Positions 15,439-24,498 of a stretch of 64,000 nt of DNA are shown here, piece after piece. The DNA comes from DASSUW01 sp963830725 (GTDB taxonomy: Bacteria > Actinomycetota > Thermoleophilia > Solirubrobacterales > Solirubrobacteraceae): positions 1-64,000 of the forward strand of contig CAWHNO010000016.1 of NCBI GenBank assembly GCA_963830725.1, read 5' to 3'. Under the pieces are notes generated by a model. It had not been told where the DNA came from. It made no database searches and saw nothing but the letters and a program-made list of their open reading frames with translations. Each line of letters starts with the position of its first letter. The first letter of the stretch is position 1. The position numbers and the translations under genes were made by a program.

Positions 15439-17057
15439 TCGATCGTGCCCGGCGGCTTGCTCGTGATGTCGAGCACGACGCGGTTGACCTCGCGGATCTC
15501 GTTGATCATGCGCGAGGCGATCTGCTCCAGCAGGTCGTAGGGCAGGCGCGCCCAGTCGGCCGTCATCGCGTCGTCGGACGTGACCGCGCGGATCGCGACC
15601 ACGTAGCCGTAGGTCCGCTCGTCGCCCTGCACGCCGACGGTGCGGATGTCCGGCAGCACGCAGAACGACTGCCACAGCTCGCGGTAGAGGCCTGCGCCGC
15701 GGATCTCGTCCTGCAGGATGAAGTCCGCGGCCCGCAGCGTGTCCAGCCGCTCCTTGGTGGCCTCGCCGCCGACCACGCGGATCGCCAGCCCCGGGCCGGG
15801 GAACGGCTGGCGCCAGACGAGCCGCTCGGGCAGCCCGAGCTCGGCGCCGACGGCGCGCACCTCGTCCTTGAACAGCGCGCGCAGCGGCTCGACGAGCTCG
15901 AACTCGAGGTCCTCCGGCAGGCCGCCGACGTTGTGGTGGGACTTGATCGTCGCCGCTCCGTGCCCGCCGCCGGACTCGATCACGTCCGAGTACAGCGTGC
16001 CCTGCACGAGGAATCGCGCATCGCCGATCCTGGCCGCCTCCTCCTCGAAGACGCGGATGAACTCGGCGCCGATGGCCTTGCGCTTGGCCTCCGGCTCACT
16101 CAGCCCGCGCAGCCGCTGCAGGAAGCGGTCCTCGGCGTCGACCGCCACCAGCGGCACCTTGAAGTGGTCGCGGAAGGCGGCGATCACCTGGTCGCCCTCG
16201 TTCTTGCGCATCAGCCCGTGGTCCACGAACACGCAGGTCAGCTGGTCGCCCACCGCGCGGTGCACGAGCAGCGCCGCCACGGACGAGTCGACGCCGCCCG
16301 AGAGCCCGCAGATCACCCGCCCGGAGCCGACCTGGGCGCGGATCGCCGCCACCTGCTCGTCGATGATCGAGGCCGGGCTCCAGTCGCGCGCGCAGCCGCA
16401 GATGTCCTCCAGGAAGCTGGTGAGGACCTGCTGGCCGTACGGCGTGTGGACGACCTCCGGGTGGAACTGGATCCCGTACAGGTCGCGATCCACGTCCTCG
16501 ACCGCGGCGACCGGTGACTCGGTCGAGCTCGCGAGCGCCGAGAAGCCGGGCGGCGCGTCGTAGACGGTGTCGCGGTGCGACATCCAGCACTGCTGCTCGG
16601 CCGGCGTGCCGGCCAGCAGGCGGCCATGATCGGAGACGGTCAGCGTCGAGCGGCCGAACTCCCCCACCTCGGCGCCCTCCACCCGGCCGCCGAGCGTGAG
16701 CACCAGCGCCTGCATGCCGTAGCAGATGCCGAGCACGGGGATCCCGAGATCGAGCAGCTCCGCATCGAGCTTCGGCGCCCCGGGCGCGTAGACGGAGGCG
16801 GGGCCGCCGGACAGGATCAGGCCCTTCGGGGCCCGCCGGCGCACCTCGTCGGCGCCCACGTGGTGCGGCAGGAGCTCGGAGAACACGCCGCACTCGCGCA
16901 CGCGGCGGGCGATCAGCTGCGAGTACTGGCCGCCGAAGTCGAGCACCAGGACCTCGTCGTGCGCGACCGCGCGCTCGAGCGCCAGCTCCTCGACCGGCTG
17001 GTCGGCGACGACGCCGGAACCGGGGCCGTCGCTGACGAGGTCCTCAGTCCGCGACAA
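15429..17057 (-). CDS. guaA: GMP synthase (glutamine-hydrolysing)
   Basis: Converts XMP to GMP with ATP and glutamine. N-terminal glutaminase: VLVLDFGGQYSQLIARRVRE, the nucleophile Cys in GICYGMQAL, and the His/Glu pair in FHPEVVHTPYG. The ATP-pyrophosphatase domain follows with SGGVDSSVAALL, and the dimerisation domain carries QPFPGPGLAIRV and the end RVVLDITSKPPGTIEWE. At 542 residues it has about 30 extra at the N terminus compared with the usual form. The TTG at 17057 overlaps the guaB3 gene by 14 bases, so a start nearer the DFGGQYSQ block is also possible. Forms a purine operon with guaB3. Confidence 0.96.
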   Translation of the reverse strand: MSRTEDLVSDGPGSGVVADQPVEELALERAVAHDEVLVLDFGGQYSQLIARRVRECGVFSELLPHHVGADEVRRRAPKGLILSGGPASVYAPGAPKLDAELLDLGIPVLGICYGMQALVLTLGGRVEGAEVGEFGRSTLTVSDHGRLLAGTPAEQQCWMSHRDTVYDAPPGFSALASSTESPVAAVEDVDRDLYGIQFHPEVVHTPYGQQVLTSFLEDICGCARDWSPASIIDEQVAAIRAQVGSGRVICGLSGGVDSSVAALLVHRAVGDQLTCVFVDHGLMRKNEGDQVIAAFRDHFKVPLVAVDAEDRFLQRLRGLSEPEAKRKAIGAEFIRVFEEEAARIGDARFLVQGTLYSDVIESGGGHGAATIKSHHNVGGLPEDLEFELVEPLRALFKDEVRAVGAELGLPERLVWRQPFPGPGLAIRVVGGEATKERLDTLRAADFILQDEIRGAGLYRELWQSFCVLPDIRTVGVQGDERTYGYVVAIRAVTSDDAMTADWARLPYDLLEQIASRMINEIREVNRVVLDITSKPPGTIEWE

Positions 17058-18234
17058 GCGCGACCGCTCCGCCCGCCGCCGCCATCCCGATCTGCTGCTC
17101 GCGCTGGAGCTGCTTGCCCTCCGTCTGGAGCGCCGGAGCCACCATCAGCTCGGCCCGGTTGAACTCCGCGATGTCCTGATAGCCGCAGGTGGCCATCGAG
17201 GTCCGCAGCGCTCCCATGAGATTGAACGTGCCGTCGTTCTCGCGCGCCGGCCCGGTGACGATCTCCTCCAGCGAGCCGTTCTGGGTCGTGCGGACACGCG
17301 CGCCGCGCGGCAGCGAGGGATGGAAGGTCGCCATGCCCCAGTGGAAGCCGTGGCCGGGAGCCTCGTAGGCGCGCGCCAGCGGCGATCCGACCATCACCGC
17401 GTCGGCCCCGCAGGCGAACGCCTTCGCGACGTCGCCGCCGTTGCGCATCCCGCCGTCGGCGATCACGCGGCAGTACTCGCCGGTCTCGAGCATGTGCTGC
17501 GAGCGGGCGGCCGCCACGTCGGCGATCGCGGTGGCCTGCGGGACGCCGATGCCGAGCACGCCGCGCGTGGTGCAGGCGGCCCCGGGGCCGACGCCCACGA
17601 GCACGCCCGACGCGCCGGTGCGCATGAGGTGCAGGGCGGTCGAGTACGACGCGCAGCCTCCCAGCACGACCGGCACAGGGACCTCGCGCACGAACTCCTT
17701 CAAATTCAGCACGTGGCCCTGGCTGGAGACGTGCTCGGCCGAGATGACCGTGCCCTGGATGACCAGGATGTCGAGCCCCGCGTCGACCGCCAGCTCGTGC
17801 CAGCGCTCCACGCGCTGCGGAGTCAGGGAGGCCGCGGCGACCACGCCGTGCGACTTGATCTCCTGGATCCGCTGCGCGATCAGCTCCTCCTTGACCGGCT
17901 CCTGGTAGATCTCCTGCATCTCGCGTGTCGCCTCATCGCGGTCCAAAGACGCGATGCGCTCGAGCAGCGACTCGGCGTCGTCGTACCGGGTCCAGATGCC
18001 CTCGAGGTTGAGGACGGCGAGGCCGCCCAGCTTGCCGATGATGCCCGCCGTCTCGGGCGAGACGACGCCGTCCATCGCCGAGGCGAGCAGCGGCAGCTCG
18101 AACCGGTACGGCCCGAGCGTCCAGGTGATGTCGACGTCATCGGGATCGCGCGTCCGGCGCGAGGGCACGATGGCGACGTCGTCGAATCCATAAGCGCGGC
18201 GCGCCTTCTTGCCGCGGCCGATCTCTACTTCCAT
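17044..18234 (-). CDS. guaB3: GuaB3 family IMP dehydrogenase-related protein
   Basis: A 396-residue TIM-barrel protein of the GuaB3 group typical of actinomycetes. Blocks seen: RRTRDPDDVDITWTLGPYRF, the phosphate-binding GADAVMVGSPLARAYEAPG, and the catalytic loop VGPGAACTTRGVLGIGVPQATA with Cys followed by Thr. The CBS pair found in the main GuaB is missing, as expected for this group. Members can act on purine nucleotides, but the exact reaction in this organism is inferred from pairing with guaA. ATG 18234 is the natural start. First gene of the pair on this strand. Confidence 0.9.
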   Translation of the reverse strand: MEVEIGRGKKARRAYGFDDVAIVPSRRTRDPDDVDITWTLGPYRFELPLLASAMDGVVSPETAGIIGKLGGLAVLNLEGIWTRYDDAESLLERIASLDRDEATREMQEIYQEPVKEELIAQRIQEIKSHGVVAAASLTPQRVERWHELAVDAGLDILVIQGTVISAEHVSSQGHVLNLKEFVREVPVPVVLGGCASYSTALHLMRTGASGVLVGVGPGAACTTRGVLGIGVPQATAIADVAAARSQHMLETGEYCRVIADGGMRNGGDVAKAFACGADAVMVGSPLARAYEAPGHGFHWGMATFHPSLPRGARVRTTQNGSLEEIVTGPARENDGTFNLMGALRTSMATCGYQDIAEFNRAELMVAPALQTEGKQLQREQQIGMAAAGGAVALVAD

Positions 18235-18274
18235 TCGTGAATCCTAGGGCTGGAGGCGGACGATCCGCCCCAGG

Positions 18275-19249
18275 CTAGCCCACCTCGGCCGGTAATTCCG
18301 GACGTTCCACGACGATCTCGCCGAGCAGCCGCTGGACACGGTCGGGATCGACGAGGCCGGCGCCCAGGTGCTGGGTCGACTCGGCGCCGCAGGCGACCCC
18401 GTAGGCGAGGCACTCGGCGGTCGACTTGCCGCCGTAGCGGGCGGCCACGAAACCGGCCAGGAAGGCGTCGCCGGAGCCGACCGTGGCGCGCGGCTCGATC
18501 GCCCCGGGCGGGACGTGGACGCGGTACAGGCACGGGTGGCCGTTCGGCTCGGTCGGCAGCGTCTGCGCGAAGCAGCCGTCCGGCATCGTCATGATCGCCT
18601 CGCGCGCGCCGAGCCCGACCATCTCGCGCACGGCGATGATCCGGTCCTCGTCGTCGTTGAACTCGTGGCCGACGAGCTCCTCGGCCTCGAGCACGTTCGG
18701 CGAGATCACGTCCGGCTCCGCGCGCACGGCGCGGCGCAGCGGGTCGCCGTCGGTGTCGACCAGCGTGGTGACGCCGAGCCGGCGCAGCTCGCGGATCAGG
18801 CGCGCGTAGATGTCGATCTCGACGTCGCGCGGGAGCGAGCCCGCGAACACGCACATCTGGGCGCCCTTGGCGAGGTAGAGCAGCTTGTCGACGAACAGCT
18901 CGGTCTCCTGCTCGGAGACCTTCGGCCCGCGCTCGTTGATCTCGGTCTGCTCGCCGGTCGTGGGGTCGATGACGGCCGTGTTCGTGCGTGACTCCTCGCG
19001 GATGCGCACGAAGTCGCTCAGCACCGAGAGCTGCGTCAGCTGGTCGACGATCCGCGTCCCGGTGGGGCCGCCGGTCAGCCCGGTGGCGATCACCGGCGCC
19101 CCGAGCGTCTTGAGCACGCGCGCGACGTTGACGCCCTTGCCGCCCGGCATCGTCGTCTGCTCCACCGTGCGGTGGCGTCGCCCGAGCCGGAAGTTCGGCA
19201 CGGAGAGCGTCTTGTCGATGGCCGTGTTGAGGGTGACCGTGATGATCAT
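18275..19249 (-). CDS. 1-phosphofructokinase (PfkB family)
   Basis: A 324-residue PfkB-family sugar kinase. The N terminus MIITVTLNTAIDKTLSV and the GGKGVNVARVLKTLG block are typical of the 1-phosphofructokinase/tagatose-6-phosphate kinase subgroup, and the ATP-binding signature with the catalytic base is TVGSGDAFLAGFVA. It probably makes fructose-1,6-bisphosphate from fructose-1-phosphate. No fructose PTS gene is nearby, so 6-phosphofructokinase activity is an alternative. The ATG at 19249 overlaps the TGA of the carboxypeptidase (ATGA). Confidence 0.85.
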   Translation of the reverse strand: MIITVTLNTAIDKTLSVPNFRLGRRHRTVEQTTMPGGKGVNVARVLKTLGAPVIATGLTGGPTGTRIVDQLTQLSVLSDFVRIREESRTNTAVIDPTTGEQTEINERGPKVSEQETELFVDKLLYLAKGAQMCVFAGSLPRDVEIDIYARLIRELRRLGVTTLVDTDGDPLRRAVRAEPDVISPNVLEAEELVGHEFNDDEDRIIAVREMVGLGAREAIMTMPDGCFAQTLPTEPNGHPCLYRVHVPPGAIEPRATVGSGDAFLAGFVAARYGGKSTAECLAYGVACGAESTQHLGAGLVDPDRVQRLLGEIVVERPELPAEVG

Positions 19250-20505
19250 GCGGTCCTGGCTTCCTCCTCGCGTGCCCGCCTGGGGCCTGGTCTGCGGGGT
19301 CGCCGCCGCCGGCCTGCCAGGAGCACCGTACCGCCCAGGACCGCGAAGGCGAGCACGACCGCTAACGGCTTGGTGAACCAGGACTTGGTGCGCTGCGCGA
19401 GATTGGCCTCGGCGACGTCCTGCGCGGCGACCAGCGGGACGGTCGCGATCCTGCGGCCGTCCTGCAGCACGTCCGCCTCGCCGAGCACGGTGCCGGCGGC
19501 GATCGGTCCCTGGACCTCGGTCGGCCAGCGCGTCGGCTCGACCGTCACGCGGCCGCGCTGGCCGTCCGGCACCACGGTGCGCTGGCCGTTGGGGCCGATC
19601 ACGAGCTCCAGCTCGGCGCCGCGGCGGTAGCGGATCGGCACGCTGATGCCGACGCTCCTGCCCTCGGGCGCGGCGGTGATGCGCTGGAAGGAGCGGCGGC
19701 CGAAGGTGAGCAGCGCGAGCGAGTCGGCGTCGCGCGCGCGCTCGCTCGGCGTGCCGAGCACGGCGGACACGACCTGGATGCCGCCGCGCCGACCCGAGCC
19801 CACGAGCACGTAGCCGGCGCCGCGGGTGTGCCCGGTCTTGACGCCGTTGACCCAGCCCACCGTGCGCACGAGCCGGTTGCGGTTGGCGAACGTGCGCGGA
19901 TGGTCGCCGGAGCGCAGCACGACGGTGTCCTTGTTGACCGTCCGGCGGAAGAACGGCTTCGTGCGCAGCAGCGTCGCCAGCGTCACGAGGTCGCGGGCGC
20001 TGCTGTACGCCCCCGGCGCGTCGAGACCGATCGGGTTGCGGTAGCGCGTGTTGCGCAGCCCGAGCCGGCGGGCGCGGCGGTTCATCAACCGCACGAAGCG
20101 GCGCTCCGAGCCGGCGACGCCCTCGGCCAGCGTCATCGCGGCGTCGTTGCCGGACTCGGCGAGCAGGCCGCGCAGCAGGTCGCGCACGCTCATGCGCTCG
20201 CCGGGCAGCAGGCCGATCTTCGACTCGACCATCGCCGGCCGGTAGTCGCTGGCGCGGAAGCGATCGGACAGGTCGGCGCGCTCGAGCGTGAGCAGCGCCG
20301 TCATGAGCTTGACCGCGGAGCCGACCGGACGCCGGGCGTCGGCGCCCCGCTCGCATGCCACCTCGCCGGTGGAGACCTCGAGCACGATCGCGTTCGGCGC
20401 CTGGATCGCGCGCGGGCAGTCGCGCGCGAGCCCGGAGGCGGGCGCGATCAGCAGGAGCGCGGCGGCGACCGCCGGCGCGGCCGCCGGGAGGCGGAGGGCG
20501 CTCAC
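19246..20505 (-). CDS. D-alanyl-D-alanine carboxypeptidase (S11 family)
   Basis: A 419-residue penicillin-binding protein of the S11 family that trims peptidoglycan stem peptides. Signal peptide APAVAAALLLIAPASGLA at the N terminus; catalytic SxxK in PVGSAVKLMTALL; SxN in AESGNDAAM; KTG in NGVKTGHTRGAGY. A beta-rich C-terminal domain and a membrane anchor (LAVVLAFAVLGGTVLLAG) with a basic tail follow, as in PBP5/6-type enzymes. GTG 20505 overlaps the LysM gene stop (GTGA), and its own stop overlaps the kinase start, so three genes are coupled. Confidence 0.93.
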   Translation of the reverse strand: MSALRLPAAAPAVAAALLLIAPASGLARDCPRAIQAPNAIVLEVSTGEVACERGADARRPVGSAVKLMTALLTLERADLSDRFRASDYRPAMVESKIGLLPGERMSVRDLLRGLLAESGNDAAMTLAEGVAGSERRFVRLMNRRARRLGLRNTRYRNPIGLDAPGAYSSARDLVTLATLLRTKPFFRRTVNKDTVVLRSGDHPRTFANRNRLVRTVGWVNGVKTGHTRGAGYVLVGSGRRGGIQVVSAVLGTPSERARDADSLALLTFGRRSFQRITAAPEGRSVGISVPIRYRRGAELELVIGPNGQRTVVPDGQRGRVTVEPTRWPTEVQGPIAAGTVLGEADVLQDGRRIATVPLVAAQDVAEANLAQRTKSWFTKPLAVVLAFAVLGGTVLLAGRRRRPRRPGPRRAREEEARTA

Positions 20506-20825
20506 TGCCGGAGCCTGATCCGCTGGCCGGGACGGAGCGTCTGCGGATCCAGGTCGGGGTTGAGCCGCAGGATGTCCTCGAGCGCGACGCCGGTCTTCTC
20601 GGCGATCGAGGACGGGGTGTCTCCCTCCTGGACGCGGTAGCGGCGCGGACCGCGCCGGCGGGGCTCCGGCGTCGCGGTCGGCCGGCTGTCGGTGGCCCCG
20701 TTCGGGGACGACGACCTGCTCCCGTCGGAGCTCGTCTGCGTGGAGGTCACGATCATGTAGAGGGCGATACACACGGCCACGAGCGCGAGCGGCGCCAGAA
20801 AGCGCGCGGGGCTGCGACGGGCCAT
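20502..20825 (-). CDS. LysM domain membrane-anchored protein
   Basis: A 107-residue protein with one N-terminal transmembrane segment (FLAPLALVAVCIALYMIV), a Ser/Pro-rich linker and a single LysM domain at the C terminus (YRVQEGDTPSSIAEKTGVALEDILRLNPDLDPQTLRPGQRIRL) that should bind peptidoglycan. No catalytic domain. Directly upstream of and overlapping the D,D-carboxypeptidase, so it may position that enzyme at the wall; that role is inference. Confidence 0.88.
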   Translation of the reverse strand: MARRSPARFLAPLALVAVCIALYMIVTSTQTSSDGSRSSSPNGATDSRPTATPEPRRRGPRRYRVQEGDTPSSIAEKTGVALEDILRLNPDLDPQTLRPGQRIRLRQ

Positions 20826-20870
20826 CGAGGGCGATGATAGCGTCGCCTCAGGCGGCTTCCGGCAGGGCTG

Positions 20871-21893
20871 TCATGCAAGCGCCCAGGCCAGCTCACGCAG
20901 CCGCTCGGCCTCGGCACGGGCCGCCATCGGCGCGTCACCGGGGCCCTGCTCGTGGGCCTGCGCGATCGACCTCGAGGCGGTGACCAGCCCGGCCGCGCGG
21001 CCGGGCGCGAAGGCGGGCGCGAGCGTCGAGACGTCGCCGCCCTGGGCGCCGACGCCGGGCAGCAGGAACGGGGTCCGCGGCATCAGCTCCCGCATGCGCT
21101 CCAGGTGCTGCGGCGCCGTGGCGCCGGTGACCGCCCCGACGTCGGCGAGCCCCGCCCGCCCGGTCTCCCCCAGCTCGGCGACGAACGACGCCAGGCGCTC
21201 CCACAGCGGCTCGCCGGTCTTCAGCTCCACGTCCATCAGGTCGGCGGCGCCGGGGTTCGAGGTGCGCACGAGGACGAACACGCCGGCGCCGGCGCGGCGC
21301 GCGCCGTCCACCAGCGGCGCGAGCGCGTCGCGGCCGGGCAGCGGGTTGGCGGTCAGCGCGTCGACGCCGAGTCCCGGAACCGGGCCGAAGGGCGACGGCG
21401 TGTGGCCGGTGAGCGCCTGTGCGTAGACGGCGGCCGTGACCGGCACGTCGCCGCGCTTGCCGTCGGCGAGCACGAGCAGCCCGGCGGCGCGCGCGTGGGC
21501 GCAGACGGCCTCGAGCGCGAGCGCGCCGGAGAAGCCGAGCCGCTCGAAGCACGCGAGCTGCGGCTTGGCGGCCACGCACGCGGGCGCGGCGGCGTCGATC
21601 AGCGCGAGCGAGTGCGACAGCACGGCGGCCGCGGCCTCGAGCGCCGGCGGCTGCGGCTCGGGCGCGGAGGTGCCGGTGACCGCGCGCATGATCTCGTGCG
21701 CGGCGGCGAACGCCTGTGCGAGGTCGGCGCGGGCTCGCGAGGCGCGCTCGAGCGGGCCCGGCCACAGCCGGGCGGGATCGGGGTCGATCCCGAGGACGAT
21801 CTGGGACTCGCGCGCCGCGACGGCGGCGGCGAGGCGGTCGCCGAAGGTCGGGCGGGGCGCCGGCGACCCATCGCCGGCGCCCGCCGCAGACAT
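20871..21893 (-). CDS. pyrF: Orotidine 5'-phosphate decarboxylase
   Basis: Last step of UMP synthesis. A 340-residue enzyme of the longer class II PyrF group used by mycobacteria and relatives. Blocks: SQIVLGIDPDPARLW (substrate Asp), the active-site LVLADGKRGDVPVTA with the Lys/Asp array, and the C-terminal phosphate loop LPGVGAQGGDVS. ATG 21893 begins nine bases after the HU stop. A second reading frame is open on the same strand but carries no family motifs. Confidence 0.93.
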   Translation of the reverse strand: MSAAGAGDGSPAPRPTFGDRLAAAVAARESQIVLGIDPDPARLWPGPLERASRARADLAQAFAAAHEIMRAVTGTSAPEPQPPALEAAAAVLSHSLALIDAAAPACVAAKPQLACFERLGFSGALALEAVCAHARAAGLLVLADGKRGDVPVTAAVYAQALTGHTPSPFGPVPGLGVDALTANPLPGRDALAPLVDGARRAGAGVFVLVRTSNPGAADLMDVELKTGEPLWERLASFVAELGETGRAGLADVGAVTGATAPQHLERMRELMPRTPFLLPGVGAQGGDVSTLAPAFAPGRAAGLVTASRSIAQAHEQGPGDAPMAARAEAERLRELAWALA

Positions 21894-21901
21894 CGCGCCG
21901 G

Positions 21902-22177
21902 CTACTTGACGGCCTTCTTGAGCCCCGAACCGGCGGTGAAGCGCGGGACGCGGCTGGCGGCGATCGTCATCGTCTCGCCCGTGCGCGGGTTGCGACCCTC
22001 GCGGGCGCCGCGCTGGGCGACGTGGAACTTGCCGAAGCCGGTGAAGCTGACTTCCCCGCCCGACTTGAGTTCGCTTTCGATGGCGCCGAGGACGCCATCG
22101 ACCGCAGCAGCAGCGTCCTTCTTGCTCAGGCCGCTGGAAGCCGCGACCTTGTCGACGAATTCCGACTTGGTGGTCAT
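21902..22177 (-). CDS. hup: HU family DNA-binding protein
   Basis: A 91-residue HU/IHF-type nucleoid protein: MTTKSEFVDKVAASSGLSKKDA at the dimerising N terminus, GFGKFHVAQRGAREGRNPRTGE at the beta arm, and a Lys-ending tail. It lacks the long Lys/Ala-rich C-terminal tail of mycobacterial HupB. A strong GGAGGAGC ribosome site lies before the ATG at 22177. Upstream 22200-22300 is AT-richer than its surroundings and probably holds the promoter. Confidence 0.95.
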   Translation of the reverse strand: MTTKSEFVDKVAASSGLSKKDAAAAVDGVLGAIESELKSGGEVSFTGFGKFHVAQRGAREGRNPRTGETMTIAASRVPRFTAGSGLKKAVK

Positions 22178-22307
22178 GAAGCTCCTCCTTGTTCCCCCGG
22201 CAGCCCGGGAGATCTGGATGACGGCGGCGAACTTAACAGCGGCATCGGACGCTCTAGAGCCAAATCTGGTCGTTTTCCCGCATTTTGCGGGATTTCGGGG
22301 GTGCGAA

Positions 22308-22532
22308 TCAGACCTTGCAACGGCGCTGGACGGCAGAAATCAGCCGTTCCGCGGCCTGCAGGATGGACTCCGCGGCGGGGTCGTCGCGCTCCAGCGTGCG
22401 GGGGTGTCCGCCGGGCTCGGTGAGCACCACGCGCGGCTCCCGGGCGGCCTTGCGGCGGGCCAGCCCGGCGGCGACGGCCCCGACCGCGCCGCGCGGGCGG
22501 GGGGCCGGCGACTTGCGCGGCAGCCGCGGCAT
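22308..22532 (-). CDS. Small basic hypothetical protein
   Basis: A 74-residue unrecognised protein: a basic N terminus (MPRLPRKSPAPRPRG), an Ala-rich helix, and a C-terminal helix ESILQAAERLISAVQRRC. Support comes from coupling: its ATG overlaps the stop of the gene upstream (ATGA) and codon bias fits coding. It could be a partner of the Roadblock-like protein that precedes it. No function can be assigned. Confidence 0.5.
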   Translation of the reverse strand: MPRLPRKSPAPRPRGAVGAVAAGLARRKAAREPRVVLTEPGGHPRTLERDDPAAESILQAAERLISAVQRRCKV

Positions 22533-22879
22533 CAGGCCGCCTCGGGGCGCTCGCCGCCGCCCAGGTCGGCGAGCACGATCCGCAGGTCGTAGCGGATCAG
22601 CGAGGGCAGCGCGAAGCGGCCGCACACGACGGCGATCGCGTGGCGGTCCGAGCGCGCGGCGTAGGCGCCGCCGTCGGCGGTCGTCACCTGCAGCTCGCGT
22701 GCGTCGCCGGCCGCCTTGAGCAGGTCGCGCGCCGGCTCGGCCATCTCCTCGGGGCCGGCGAGGAGCGCGCCCTGCGGGTCGAGCACGACGCCCGCGCGGA
22801 TGTCGGCCGACAGCTCCCGCAGGTAGTCGAGCGCGAGCTGCGGGGTGAGGGCCGGCGCGGGGGTCGGGGCAGGGCTCAT
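22532..22879 (-). CDS. Roadblock/LC7-like hypothetical protein
   Basis: A 115-residue protein. The pattern LDYLRELSADIRAGVVLDPQGALLAG, then a helix (EEMAEPARDLLKAAG), then alternating strands ending HAIAVVCGRF and a final helix resembles the Roadblock/LC7 fold, which in bacteria often serves as a regulator of small GTPases. No GTPase gene is adjacent, so the role is unknown. Fold assignment is by eye. Coupled to the following small basic gene. Confidence 0.5.
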   Translation of the reverse strand: MSPAPTPAPALTPQLALDYLRELSADIRAGVVLDPQGALLAGPEEMAEPARDLLKAAGDARELQVTTADGGAYAARSDRHAIAVVCGRFALPSLIRYDLRIVLADLGGGERPEAA

Positions 22880-22905
22880 GGGCCGTGGGCGAGAATAGCC
22901 GCCTC

Positions 22906-23046
22906 GTGCCGTTGTCTCGCATCGCCTGGCTCGTGACCGTCGGCATCTGCACGGTCGCGGCCCTGATCCTGCTGCTCTCCGATTACTACGGCTATGCCGG
23001 GGTGGTGTTCGCCGTGGCGTTGGCGGCGGCGATCAACCTGCGCTGA
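22906..23046 (+). CDS. Small hydrophobic membrane protein (46 aa)
   Basis: GTG at 22906 opens a 47-codon frame: MPLSRIAWLVTVGICTVAAL then ILLLSDYYGYAGVVFAVALA and AAINLR. Two hydrophobic segments separated by SDYYGY predict a two-helix hairpin. Codon third positions are strongly G/C, as in real genes of this window. The 3' end overlaps the convergent cation-efflux gene by 55 bases. No family recognised. Confidence 0.55.
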   Translation: MPLSRIAWLVTVGICTVAALILLLSDYYGYAGVVFAVALAAAINLR

Positions 23047-23948
23047 GCTGCAGACCCGGGCCGCACCTTGTCGGCCGGCTCGAGGTGGATCAGCACGTCG
23101 GTGCCGCCCGGCAGCCGCCGCGCGATCTCGTCCTGCAGGGCGTGGGCCGTCCCGTGGGCGTCCTCGAGCGAGGTGCCCGACTCGAACTGCACGTGCAGGT
23201 CGACATAGCGGCGGGCGCCCGCGCGGCGGGTGCGCAGCTGGTGGTAGCCGACCACGCCGCGGTCGGCAAAGCCCTCGATCGTCGTGCGGATGGCGTCGAG
23301 CTCGGGATCCGGCAGCGCCTCGTCGACCAGCACGCCCCACGCGCGCACGACGATCCGCAGCCCGGTGACGACGATCGCGCCGGCGATCACGAGCGCCACC
23401 GCCGGATCGAGCCACTCGGCGCCCGTCACCTGCACCAGCGCGAGGCCGATCAGCACGGCGGCCGACGTGTACGCGTCGGTCCGCAGGTGCGCGGCGTCGC
23501 CCTCCAGGGCGGCCGACTGCGTCTCGCGGGCGCGGCGGAACAGCCACGTCGAGACGACGAGGTTGACGACGGTGGAGAAGGCCAGGACGGCGATGCCGAT
23601 GCCGAGGCTGTGCAGCTCGGGCCCCAGCACGAGGCTGCGGACGGCGGCGTAGATGATCACGCCCGAGCCGATCAGGATCAGGACGCCCTCCGCGGCGGCC
23701 GCCACGTTCTCGAACTTCTCGTGCCCGTGCGGGTGATCTGCGTCGGCAGGCGTCTCGGCCTGGCGGACGGAGAAGTAGGCGATGAAGGAGGCCACCAGGT
23801 CGACGGCCGAGTGGATCGCCTCGGTGATGATCGCCACCGAGCCGGTGATCGCGCCCGCGATGAGCTTGAGCACGATCAGGGCCGCGTTGGAGGCGATCGA
23901 GATCAGCGCCGCCCGGGTGCGCTGCCCGCGCATCATCGGATCAGCCAC
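22992..23948 (-). CDS. Cation diffusion facilitator (CDF) family transporter
   Basis: A 318-residue proton-coupled divalent cation exporter. Six hydrophobic segments are visible, with the metal site in helix 2 (EAIHSAVDLVASF) and helix 5 (HLRTDAYTSAAVLIG), the usual HxxxD / DxxxD arrangement. The HPHGHEKFEN loop is the family motif, and a cytoplasmic ferredoxin-like domain follows (RRYVDLHVQFESGTSLEDAH). GTG 23948 overlaps the 3' end of rdgB by 16 bases. The substrate (Zn, Fe or Mn) cannot be told from the sequence. Confidence 0.93.
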   Translation of the reverse strand: MADPMMRGQRTRAALISIASNAALIVLKLIAGAITGSVAIITEAIHSAVDLVASFIAYFSVRQAETPADADHPHGHEKFENVAAAAEGVLILIGSGVIIYAAVRSLVLGPELHSLGIGIAVLAFSTVVNLVVSTWLFRRARETQSAALEGDAAHLRTDAYTSAAVLIGLALVQVTGAEWLDPAVALVIAGAIVVTGLRIVVRAWGVLVDEALPDPELDAIRTTIEGFADRGVVGYHQLRTRRAGARRYVDLHVQFESGTSLEDAHGTAHALQDEIARRLPGGTDVLIHLEPADKVRPGSAAQRRLIAAANATANTTPA

Positions 23949-24493
23949 TCCGCGAGCGCGCGTGCCGCCCGGCCGCGGTGCGAGATCGCGTCCTTCTCCG
24001 CGTCGGCCAGCTCGGCCATCGTGCGGCTGTCACCCGCGGGGACGAACAGCGGGTCGTAGCCGAAGCCTCCGGTCCCGCGCGGGGCGTCGGCGACGACGCC
24101 GTCGGCGGTGCCCTCGAAGAGGTGCTCCGCGCCGTCGGCGTCGACGTGGGCGATCACGCAGACGTAGCGCAGCCGGCTGCCGGCCGGCGCCTCGGCGGCG
24201 AGCTTGGCCAGGTTCTCGCCGTCGGTCGCGTGCTCGCCGGCGAAGCGGGCGGTGCGCACGCCGGGCGCCCAGCCGAGCGCCTCCGCCTCGATGCCGGAGT
24301 CGTCGGCGATCGCGGCGCGCGCGGTGGCGGCCGCCGCGGCGCGGGCCTTGATCAGCGCGTTGGCCGCGTAGGTCTCGCCGTCCTCGGGCGGGGTGTCGAC
24401 GCCCGCAGGCAGCGGATCGAGCGCGACCGCGGGCAGCAGCCGCTCGAACTCGCGGAGCTTGTGGGCGTTGCGGGTCGCCAGGAGCAGCCGCAC
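23933..24493 (-). CDS. rdgB: dITP/XTP pyrophosphatase (Ham1/RdgB)
   Basis: Removes non-canonical purine triphosphates. The 186-residue protein begins LLLATRNAHKLREFE (the SGNxxKxxE-type motif as ATRNAHKLREFE), then ALIKARAAA, ADDSGIEAEALGWAPGVRTARFAG, GGFGYDPLFVP, and EKDAISHRGRA, all family blocks. GTG 24493 lies six bases after the rph stop, and rph-rdgB is a common actinobacterial pair. Confidence 0.94.
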   Translation of the reverse strand: MRLLLATRNAHKLREFERLLPAVALDPLPAGVDTPPEDGETYAANALIKARAAAAATARAAIADDSGIEAEALGWAPGVRTARFAGEHATDGENLAKLAAEAPAGSRLRYVCVIAHVDADGAEHLFEGTADGVVADAPRGTGGFGYDPLFVPAGDSRTMAELADAEKDAISHRGRAARALAEWLIR

Positions 24494-24498
24494 GGCGA